Assembly: GCF_018614205.1 (NCBI RefSeq)
Contig: NZ_JAGGOS010000049.1
Location: 1-64,000, forward strand
Reading direction: 5' to 3'
Length of the DNA: 64,000 nucleotides
Origin: Streptomyces sp. ISL-36
GTDB taxonomy: Bacteria; Actinomycetota; Actinomycetes; Streptomycetales; Streptomycetaceae
Shown: positions 58,216 to 64,000 of the stretch, one piece after another
Position numbering within the stretch: the stretch's first letter is position 1
Layout of the letters: each line of letters begins with the position of its first letter
Program-made: the position numbers and the translations under genes
The notes under the pieces: generated by a model
What the model was told of the DNA's origin: nothing
Database searches by the model: none
What the model saw: only the letters and a program-made list of their open reading frames with translations

Positions 58216-58986
58216 ATGACTGCCGACCACCGCCTGCTGAGCGACAAGGTCGCCCTGATCACCGGCGCCAGCAGCGGAATCGGAGCGGCGGCCGCCCGGG
58301 TCTTCGCCCGGGAGGGCGCCCGGGTGGTTCTCACCGCCCGCCGCGAGGAGAAGCTGAAGGCCTTGGTGGCCGCCCTGCGCGAGCAGGGCGCGGAGGCCGA
58401 GTACGTGGTGGCGGACATGACCCGCCGCGAGGACACCCGAGCCGCCGTGGCGCATGCCGTGGCGTCGTACGGGCGGCTCGACCTGGCCTTCAACAACGCC
58501 GGGTGGGGCACCGGCCGCGAGCCCCTGCACGAGATGGACGACGAGCTCTACGACCGGATCATGGACGTCAACGTGCGCGGCGTCTGGAACTGCCTGCGCG
58601 ACGAGATCGCCGCGATGCTGCCCACCGGCGGCGGCGCGATCGTCAACACCAGCAGCGTCGGCGGGCTGCTCGCCACCCCCGTGGCCGCCCCCTACGTCGC
58701 CGCCAAGCACGCCGTGATCGGACTGACCAGGGCTGCCGCCGCCGAGTACGCGGCCCAGGGCATCCGGGTCAACGCGGTGGCGCCCGGCACGACCCGGACC
58801 GAGGTGGTGACCGACTGGTTCGCCGCCGTGCCCGGGATGGAGGAGGCGCTGCACGCCGCCACCCCGCAGCCGCGCACCGCCGAACCGGAGGAGATCGCGG
58901 AGGCCGCCGCCTGGCTCTGCAGTGACCGAGCGTCGTTCGTCACCGGTGCGATCATGCCGGTGGACGGCGGCTTCACGATGGTGTGA
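58216..58986 (+). CDS. Short-chain dehydrogenase/reductase of the butyrolactone island
   Basis: 256 residues, classical SDR. Cofactor motif is ALITGASSGIGAAAARVF near 15. NNAG is near 93 (LAFNNAGWG). Catalytic Ser is in IVNTSSVGG near 144, Tyr-x-x-x-Lys in APYVAAKHAV near 159-163, and the C-terminal SFVTGAIMPVDGGF near 243. An Arg in TARREEK after beta-2 suggests NADP(H). In GBL synthesis a reductase forms the 6-hydroxy or saturated lactone, and this gene's place between the HAD and receptor genes fits. ATG 58216 has GGGAG about 11 bases upstream. Confidence 0.92.
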   Translation: MTADHRLLSDKVALITGASSGIGAAAARVFAREGARVVLTARREEKLKALVAALREQGAEAEYVVADMTRREDTRAAVAHAVASYGRLDLAFNNAGWGTGREPLHEMDDELYDRIMDVNVRGVWNCLRDEIAAMLPTGGGAIVNTSSVGGLLATPVAAPYVAAKHAVIGLTRAAAAEYAAQGIRVNAVAPGTTRTEVVTDWFAAVPGMEEALHAATPQPRTAEPEEIAEAAAWLCSDRASFVTGAIMPVDGGFTMV

Positions 58987-59048
58987 GCCGGGTGACGCCC
59001 GACCGAACGGCCTGCGTGCGATGTCTTGTGTCCTCTGCACGTATCCGT

Positions 59049-59065
59049 CCATACTTGCTGTTTTC
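59049..59065. promoter_or_regulatory. Weak ARE-like site upstream of the TetR receptor gene
   Basis: CCATACTTGCTGTTTTC matches the SARP-upstream site (CCATACCCTGCGGTTTC) at 12 of 17 positions. It lies 78 bp before the receptor gene, the place expected for autorepression. Confidence 0.55.
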
Positions 59066-59143
59066 GACCGTGAAGTGCACGGAGCACGGAGCGAGCGCGA
59101 GGGCCCTTTGGGGCATCGGGCTATGAGAGGGACGTGACCCCCA

Positions 59144-59797
59144 ATGGCGAAGCAGGATCGCGCGATTCGGACGCGCCAGGCGATCTTGGAAGCGGCTGCC
59201 ACCGTCTTCGACGAGCGTGGTTACGAGGCCGCGAAACTCACCGACATCCTCCGGCTGGCCCAAGTCACCAAAGGCGCGCTCTACTTCCACTTCGACTCCA
59301 AGGAGGACCTCGCGCACGCGGTGATCGACGCGCAGGTCTCCACCGCCCCGATGCCGATGCCGCAGGTCTCCAAGGTGCAGGAGTTCGTCGACATCGGCAT
59401 GGTGTTCGCGCACCGGCTGGCCCATGACGGGCTGCTGCGCGGCAGCGTGCGGCTCACCCTGGACCAGGGCGGCCACGAGCTCAACCGCAGCGGCCCCTAC
59501 CGGGAGTGGACCGAACTCAATCTGCGGGTGCTCAACGAGGCCAAGGAGTGCGGCGAACTGCTGCCGCACGCCAATCCGCAGGAGGTGGCCCCGCTCGTCG
59601 TGGGCGCCTACGCCGGCCTGAATCTCATGACCCAGGCGCTGGGGAACAACCGGGCCGAGATGGACCGCTGGGCCTCGGTGCTCTACCGCCATGTGCTGCC
59701 CAGCATCGCCGTGCCCGCCGTGCTCGCGATGCTCGACATGGAGCCGGGGCGGGGGGCCAGAGCCCTGGAGGCCGCGGAGGCCGCCGCGGCCGGCTGA
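59144..59797 (+). CDS. TetR-family butyrolactone receptor (ArpA/ScbR-like)
   Basis: 217 residues. The N-terminus MAKQDRAIRTRQAILEAA and the HTH LTDILRLAQVTKGALYFHFD, SKEDLAHAV are those of GBL receptors. The ligand domain contains GSVRLTLDQGG, a segment with the conserved Trp in REWTELN and a helix ending NRAEMDRWASVLYRHVLP. Such receptors bind AREs and release them when butyrolactone accumulates. Its neighbours are a synthase, two likely signal-modifying enzymes and a SARP, so this is a full quorum module. ATG 59144 is the family-typical start; the ribosome site GAGAGGGACGTG is 8-9 bases upstream. Confidence 0.94.
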   Translation: MAKQDRAIRTRQAILEAAATVFDERGYEAAKLTDILRLAQVTKGALYFHFDSKEDLAHAVIDAQVSTAPMPMPQVSKVQEFVDIGMVFAHRLAHDGLLRGSVRLTLDQGGHELNRSGPYREWTELNLRVLNEAKECGELLPHANPQEVAPLVVGAYAGLNLMTQALGNNRAEMDRWASVLYRHVLPSIAVPAVLAMLDMEPGRGARALEAAEAAAAG

Positions 59798-59854
59798 CAG
59801 GGCCGCCGCCGGCTGACAGGGCAGTCCGGGCCTGTCAGGCCCCGTATGGAGCTT

Positions 59855-59880
59855 CAAACCATACCCACAGGCCGGTTTTC
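59855..59880. promoter_or_regulatory. ARE-like half-site after the receptor gene
   Basis: CAAACC (59855) and CGGTTTTC (59873) form a loose inverted pair with GGCCGGTTTT matching an ArpA half-site. It is the first of two candidate sites in the 347-bp SARP upstream region (59798-60144). Confidence 0.4.
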
Positions 59881-59932
59881 TGTGGATGACACGAACGTGC
59901 CATCTTCTCTTCGTCGGAAATCGACCGGACAA

Positions 59933-59975
59933 AAGCGTACCCGCGAGTCCAGATCCTGGATCCGTGGGTACGCTT
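59933..59975. promoter_or_regulatory. Long hairpin in the SARP leader region
   Basis: AAGCGTACCC (59933-59942) pairs with GGGTACGCTT (59966-59975), with an inner TCCA-GATCC-TGGA stem. It may terminate the receptor transcript or shield the SARP gene from it. Confidence 0.6.
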
Positions 59976-60055
59976 CTCTGTGCCCCTTACAGATTCTTGA
60001 TCGCGGCAAATCCGCCCAACTAGGGCATAATTCCCAGTTCTTTGGCCAGGGCATT

Positions 60056-60074
60056 CCATACCCTGCGGTTTCTT
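60056..60074. promoter_or_regulatory. Strict ARE-like operator overlapping the SARP promoter
   Basis: CCATACCCTGCGGTTTCTT fits TACC-N4-GGTTT-N-TT, ending 2 bp before a perfect -35 box. Binding by the receptor would block the promoter. Confidence 0.78.
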
Positions 60075-60075
60075 A

Positions 60076-60104
60076 TTGACATGCCTCCGGGTCTCTTTTC
60101 TAAT
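60076..60104 (+). promoter_or_regulatory. Strong sigma-HrdB-type promoter of the SARP gene
   Basis: TTGACA (60076-60081), 17-bp spacer, TCTAAT (60099-60104). This is the best housekeeping-type promoter match seen in the window. Confidence 0.82.
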
Positions 60105-60144
60105 CATCCAGGGCCATGCCGCGCACAGACACTGAGGGGGCAAA

Positions 60145-61008
60145 GTGGACGTCCGCATCCTGGGGGGACTGTCGGTACGCGAGAACGGGGTTTCGATCAC
60201 TCCGACGGCCGCGGCACCGCGGCAGCTGCTCGCCCTGCTCGCGGCCAACGCCGACCAGGTCGTGCCCGTGACTGTACTGATGGAGGAGTTGTGGCCGTCC
60301 GGGGCGCCACGCGGCGCCCGAGTCGAACTCCAGTCCCACATCATCGATCTACGCGCACTGATCACCACCGCGCTGCGCGGCGCCGAGCCACCGGATCCGG
60401 ACGCCGCCTGGCAGCAGCGCCACACCGCCGAGGCCGTGCTCGTCTCGCTGCCCGGCGGCTACCGGCTCGACACCGGAGGCGGCTCCAACGACGCCTGGCA
60501 GTTCGAACGGGCCGCCGGAGCCGGCTACCGCGCCATGGAGGCCGGCGACCTGCAGCGCGCGGCACGCCGACTCCAGGAGGCGCTCGCCCTGTGGCACGGC
60601 GACCCCTACGCGGGCGTCGCGGCCGGCCCCCATCTGCGCATGGAGATCGAGCGCCTGGAGGCCTCCCGGCTGAGCGCCCTCGACCAGTGGGTCGAGGCCC
60701 AGCTGCGGCTCGGCCGCCACTTCGAGATGATCTCCGACCTCGCCGAACTCGTCGCCCAGTACCGCACCAACGAACCGCTGCACGGCCAGTTCATGCTCGC
60801 GCTGCTGCGCTGCGGCCGGCAGGACGAGGCCCTGGAGGTCTACCAGCGGCTGCGCAACGGCCTGAAGAAGGAGACGGGCATGGAGCCCTCCGCGCGCCTG
60901 CGCAGGCTCCAGCGCTCGATCCTGACCGTACGGGACGTGGCCCGCCCCGCGTTCGGGCGCCAGACCTCCACCCGCCCCCGTCGCGTACCGGCCGGTTCGC
61001 TCGTCTGA
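60145..61008 (+). CDS. SARP-family activator (short form)
   Basis: 287 residues from GTG 60145, preceded by GAGGGGGC. An OmpR-like winged helix at about 1-95 (VRILGGLSVRENGVSITPTA, VSLPGGYRL ending the wing) and a bacterial transcriptional activation domain at about 105-255 (WQFERAAGAGYRAMEAGDLQ, YQRLRNGLKKETGMEPSARL). There is no ATPase domain, as in RedD/ActII-ORF4-type cluster activators. It lies directly downstream of the GBL receptor gene and has an ARE over its promoter, so it should be the output gene of the quorum module. The biosynthetic cluster it activates is not adjacent, unless it is the one at 37-43 kb or lies outside. Confidence 0.94.
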   Translation: MDVRILGGLSVRENGVSITPTAAAPRQLLALLAANADQVVPVTVLMEELWPSGAPRGARVELQSHIIDLRALITTALRGAEPPDPDAAWQQRHTAEAVLVSLPGGYRLDTGGGSNDAWQFERAAGAGYRAMEAGDLQRAARRLQEALALWHGDPYAGVAAGPHLRMEIERLEASRLSALDQWVEAQLRLGRHFEMISDLAELVAQYRTNEPLHGQFMLALLRCGRQDEALEVYQRLRNGLKKETGMEPSARLRRLQRSILTVRDVARPAFGRQTSTRPRRVPAGSLV

Positions 61009-61021
61009 CCGTCGTACGCAC

Positions 61022-61072
61022 GACACGAAGGAGGGGCGGGACGCTCGAAGCGTCCCGCCCCTCCTTCGTGTC
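61022..61072. terminator. Very long bidirectional terminator
   Basis: Perfect 24-bp arms (61022-61045 and 61049-61072) with a 3-base loop between the convergent SARP and wrbA genes. Confidence 0.95.
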
Positions 61073-61079
61073 TCGGCCG

Positions 61080-61697
61080 TCAGACGTCGGCGAGACCCTT
61101 CTTCAGCGCCGTGGCGATCTCGACGGCACGACGGGTCTGGAACTCGATCGCGGCCAGGTTCTCACCGGCCACGTTGTTCGCCTCGTTCGCCGAGACACTG
61201 CTCGTGCCGTACGGGTTGCCGTTCGCCGGAGCGAACTGGACCGGGTCCGCGTAGCCGGGCGCCACGATGACCGCACCCCAGTGGTAGAAGGTGTTGTTCA
61301 GCGCGAGGAGCGTCGACTCCTGGCCGCCGTGCGCGGTCGAGGTCGAGGTGAACGCCGAGGCGACCTTGTTGACGAGCTTGCCCTGCGCCCACAGGCCACC
61401 GGTGGTGTCGATGAACTGCTTGATCTGCGCGGCGGGCAGACCGAAACGGGTGGGCGTGCCGATCAGCACGACGTCCGCCCACTCCAGGTCCTCGGGCGTG
61501 GCGACCTCGATGTCACGGGTGGCCTGAACGTGCTCGGCCCACTCCGCCTTCGTCTCGATCACCGACTGCGGGGCCAGCTCCGCCACCTTCCGCAGCCGCA
61601 CCTCCGCACCGGCCTTCTCCGCGGCGTTCGCGGCGGCGGTGGCCAGCGCGTGCACATTGCCGGTCGACGAGTAGTAGATGACTGCGACGTTGGTCAT
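61080..61697 (-). CDS. wrbA: NAD(P)H:quinone oxidoreductase, WrbA type
   Basis: 205 residues of the flavodoxin-like WrbA family. The FMN phosphate loop is YYSSTGNVHALA near 8, followed by IGTPTRFGLPAAQIKQFID near 79 and the aromatic GQESTLLALNNTFYHWGAV near 124, all typical. It makes two-electron reductions of quinones, protecting against redox stress. ATG 61697 follows AAGGAG. It is convergent with SARP behind a 24-bp hairpin. A link to the GBL island is possible but not shown. Confidence 0.94.
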   Translation of the reverse strand: MTNVAVIYYSSTGNVHALATAAANAAEKAGAEVRLRKVAELAPQSVIETKAEWAEHVQATRDIEVATPEDLEWADVVLIGTPTRFGLPAAQIKQFIDTTGGLWAQGKLVNKVASAFTSTSTAHGGQESTLLALNNTFYHWGAVIVAPGYADPVQFAPANGNPYGTSSVSANEANNVAGENLAAIEFQTRRAVEIATALKKGLADV

Positions 61698-61833
61698 GAC
61701 AGACCTGCTCCTTGACTACGGAGGACGGGAAAGGGTGGAACCGTTGAGCACAAGGCCCGTCGCGACCTTCCCCGAACGACACGGCGCCACTCCACGAGGC
61801 CGGGGAAAGTCCGTCAGGTCCCGCCCCCGGATG

Positions 61834-62691
61834 TCACTTTCCGGCGAAGAACCGCAGCACAGCCTGCTCGTCCTCGTCCTTCAGTTCGACCGAGAACAGC
61901 TCCCCGAGCGCGCACACCGTGTCCGCCGCGCTCAGCTCGCGCCGCTCGACCCGCCCGTCCGCGTACTGGATCTCCAGCATCTTGTCCCGCAGCAGCAGGC
62001 GCTCCTTCTCCGTCTCCTTCTGCGCGACGAGCTGGCCCACGAACGGCGAACCCGGCCGGGTGGAGGAGAGGTAGTGCGCCGCCTCGAAGTCGATCCGGAA
62101 CTGCGGCTCCTGGCGGAAGCTGTACATGGCGAACCAGCCGTCCCCGTCCGGGATCTCCACCACCCAGTCCGGGCCGTCCGCCACCAGCCGCCAGGTCCAG
62201 TCGGCGACCGACGAGGTCGCGCCGTCCTCCAGCGGCAGCGCCTCCATCAGCCCGCTGTAGCCGTAGCCGGCGTCGGCCAGCCACACCCGGTCGTCGGCCC
62301 GCACCAGCAGCACCGTGTGGGTACGGAAGCGGCGCCGGGTCTCGCCCTGCCGGATCCGGGCGAGGAGCCGGGTCACCGGAAAACCGAGCCGGTCCAGGGC
62401 GGCGGCGAGCAGCAGGTTGTTCTCGTAGCAGTAGCCACCGCGCCCCGCCCGTACCAACTTCTCCTGGATCCGCTCCAGATCGAGCGAGACCGGACGTCCC
62501 AGCGCGATGTCGATGTTCTCGAAGGCGATCGTGGACATATGGCCGCGCAGGACGCGGTGCAGGGTGTCCGCGGTGGGAGTGCGGGGACCGGTGAAGCCGA
62601 TCCGGGCCAGATACGCGTCGAGGTCGAGGCGCTCGCTCTGCCACTCCGGATCGGCCTCGACCGTCACGGGCAGACCGTACGTTCCCAGCAT
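61834..62691 (-). CDS. Arylamine N-acetyltransferase
   Basis: 285 residues. The catalytic triad is Cys88 (RGGYCYE), His125 (RTHTVLL) and Asp140 (LADAGYG). The usual NAT motif is RGGxCxE, satisfied here with Tyr. It transfers acetyl from acetyl-CoA to arylamines or hydrazines; in actinomycetes relatives also act in ansamycin ring closure (amide synthases). ATG 62691 follows AAGGAG. It lies 19 bp downstream of the MIP channel gene on the same strand, so the two form an operon. Confidence 0.93.
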   Translation of the reverse strand: MLGTYGLPVTVEADPEWQSERLDLDAYLARIGFTGPRTPTADTLHRVLRGHMSTIAFENIDIALGRPVSLDLERIQEKLVRAGRGGYCYENNLLLAAALDRLGFPVTRLLARIRQGETRRRFRTHTVLLVRADDRVWLADAGYGYSGLMEALPLEDGATSSVADWTWRLVADGPDWVVEIPDGDGWFAMYSFRQEPQFRIDFEAAHYLSSTRPGSPFVGQLVAQKETEKERLLLRDKMLEIQYADGRVERRELSAADTVCALGELFSVELKDEDEQAVLRFFAGK

Positions 62692-62710
62692 GGGTGTCTC
62701 CTTGGCTCTG

Positions 62711-63601
62711 TCAGATGCGGTGCGGGTCGTCGTCCCGCAGCAGCTCGGGCGGGATGGTGTCCGGGCAGACCGTCCCCTCGGCGCCCGACAGGAAGGGTGG
62801 GAACGGCGGGACGGATTCGGCCGACGGGATCGATTCGGTTGACGGGATCGACGGGGCCTGCGGCGGCGGCCGCAGCGCCGCCGCGAGTCCCGCCGCGAGC
62901 GCCGCGCCCAGGACAGGACCGATCAGATACGCGGCCAGGAAGCCGAAGTTCCCGGCCCACAGCGCGGGCCCGAACTGCCGGGCCGGATTGACCGAGCCGC
63001 CCGACAGCGGCCCGAGGATCGCGATGAAACCGCTGATGCACAGCCCGACCACGCCCGGGATCAGCCACTCCCAGCGCGGCCGGATCAGCAGGGCGGCCAC
63101 CAGCGTCATACAGATCAGCTGCCCCACCGTCTCGGCCGCCAGCACCCCCCAGAACCCCCAGCCGGGCTGCGGCGCCACCGCCGCGAAGCCCACCTGGGGC
63201 AGCCCCACGTCCGCGCCCCACACCAGCCGGGCCAGCCCCACGCCGGCCACGGCACCGGCCATCTGCGCCGCACAGAACGGCAGCACGTCCCGGCCGGGAA
63301 AGACCCGCAGCAGCCACAGCCCGATGCTCACCGAGGGGTTCATGTGCCCGGCGGTCTTCCGCGACATCGAGTAATGGATGATCCCCGTGTTGACGCCGCC
63401 GAAGAAGATCCCGAGCGCGACGAACGCCGCCCGCCCCTTCAGTACCGAGCCGAGCGGCGCGTCCGGAGCGAAGAGCCAGCGGGCGGTGGTGACGATCAGG
63501 AAGAGGATCCCCGCCGTGATCAGGAACTCCAGGACGACGGTGCGGGCGCGCGGCGAGAGATACCGCGTACGCGGAGCCCGGTGACGACTGCTGTGGGTCA
63601 T
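62711..63601 (-). CDS. MIP-family channel (aquaporin/glycerol facilitator-like) with NPS/NPA motifs
   Basis: 296 residues with six hydrophobic helices and the two half-helices of the family. The first signature is HMNPSVSIG (NPS instead of NPA), the second SVNPARQFGPAL (canonical NPA). A Pro/Ser-rich C-terminal tail of about 55 residues (PSIPSTESIPSAESVPP) follows. It would pass water or small neutral solutes. ATG 63601 has GGGAG about 13 bases upstream; a longer GTG start 18 codons earlier is less likely. First gene of an operon with the arylamine N-acetyltransferase. Confidence 0.88.
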   Translation of the reverse strand: MTHSSRHRAPRTRYLSPRARTVVLEFLITAGILFLIVTTARWLFAPDAPLGSVLKGRAAFVALGIFFGGVNTGIIHYSMSRKTAGHMNPSVSIGLWLLRVFPGRDVLPFCAAQMAGAVAGVGLARLVWGADVGLPQVGFAAVAPQPGWGFWGVLAAETVGQLICMTLVAALLIRPRWEWLIPGVVGLCISGFIAILGPLSGGSVNPARQFGPALWAGNFGFLAAYLIGPVLGAALAAGLAAALRPPPQAPSIPSTESIPSAESVPPFPPFLSGAEGTVCPDTIPPELLRDDDPHRI

Positions 63602-63722
63602 GGTGACCAACTCCCAGCTGTGATGCGGTTGGTACGGATGGTGCGCGGGGCACACATGCGTCCGCGGCGCCGCGCACGACCCGAAGGCCGTGCACGACGC
63701 CGCAGCAGGGCGAACGCGCAGG

Positions 63723-64000
63723 TCAGAGCTCGATACGGACCTCGTACGCGAGCGCCCAGGCGTTGAACTCGATCAGCCGCTCCATCACCGCCCGGGTCCC
63801 CCAGAGCCCGCCGAGCGCCGCGTACTCCTCCAGCGGCTTGTCGAGGAGCTTCTGGATCCCCTCGCGCGGGACGAGCCGCAGCACCGGCGAATCGTCGGCG
63901 AGCAGCTTCTCGACCTTGGCGCGCAGCGCCGTGACGTACTCGACGTCCTGCGTCGAGGGGTACGGGCTCTTCTTGCGCTCCAGGACGGACTGGGGCAGGA
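63723..64000 (-). CDS. asnB: Asparagine synthase (glutamine-hydrolysing), C-terminal part
   Basis: Only the last 92 residues are in the window; the gene enters from the right edge and ends at a TGA whose complement is at 63723. The fragment starts LPQSVLERKKSPYPSTQDVE, a recognisable AsnB C-terminal segment (the SPYP...Q region near the end of the synthetase domain), and ends EFNAWALAYEVRIEL. The full-length enzyme makes asparagine from aspartate, glutamine and ATP. Its start and N-terminal glutaminase Cys lie outside. Confidence 0.88.
   Translation of the reverse strand, partial: LPQSVLERKKSPYPSTQDVEYVTALRAKVEKLLADDSPVLRLVPREGIQKLLDKPLEEYAALGGLWGTRAVMERLIEFNAWALAYEVRIEL

Overview
The window is very GC-rich chromosomal DNA from an actinomycete, almost certainly a Streptomyces. 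The evidence is third-position G/C codon use, GTG starts and GTGA/ATGA stop-start overlaps. The gene content agrees: an AfsA-type butyrolactone synthase with an ArpA-like TetR receptor and a SARP, XRE/DUF397 pairs, and a recD2-citrate synthase-copper gene neighbourhood. I found 61 intact or window-truncated protein genes, one decayed gene and one candidate small RNA. I saw no rRNA, tRNA, CRISPR array, insertion sequence or prophage.

Layout. 0.3-7.5 kb: a ThDP enzyme, a fused two-half ABC exporter and small membrane/secreted proteins. 7.6-11 kb: an exported S37 peptidase convergent with a Tat-exported GH3 enzyme. 11.3-13.8 kb: a LysR regulator divergent from an EamA exporter and a P-loop kinase. 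14.1-18.4 kb: a LacI-controlled operon (Gfo/Idh oxidoreductase, DUF993 protein, TIM-barrel isomerase) for an unidentified sugar. 18.5-20.3 kb: the first XRE/DUF397/small-protein locus. 20.3-24.7 kb: DUF937 protein, RecD2 and citrate synthase. 24.7-29.3 kb: candidate small RNA, copA-copZ behind a CsoR-type box, an alcohol dehydrogenase and a small HTH protein. 29.6-37.2 kb: myo-inositol catabolism (iolE-like divergent from iolC, Cgl0159-like, iolB, iolD, iolA).

37.2-43.1 kb holds the most unusual locus. An XRE/TPR regulator is divergent from two tiny coupled ORFs, an ATP-grasp ligase, a nucleotidyltransferase, a full-length cysteinyl-tRNA synthetase paralogue whose zinc-ligand cysteine is replaced by Asp, and a 2-oxoglutarate/Fe(II) oxygenase with a TTA codon. 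It looks like a compact aminoacyl-dependent biosynthetic or modification system that I cannot match to a known product.

43.3-49.3 kb: a serine beta-lactamase-fold hydrolase, a D-amino-acid oxidase remnant, a second WhiJ/AbaA-type regulatory locus, a DUF4291 protein, a subtilase and a GNAT. 49.5-53 kb: an S15 hydrolase fused to an ABC ATPase, with its permease. 53-56 kb: a LuxR-type regulator, a VWA lipoprotein and a DUF1772 protein. 56-61 kb: a gamma-butyrolactone signalling island (AfsA-like, HAD, SDR, TetR receptor, SARP) with two strict ARE-like operators. 61-64 kb: WrbA, arylamine N-acetyltransferase, a MIP channel and the 3' end of asnB. Short tandem repeats recur just after stop codons and inside two coding regions.
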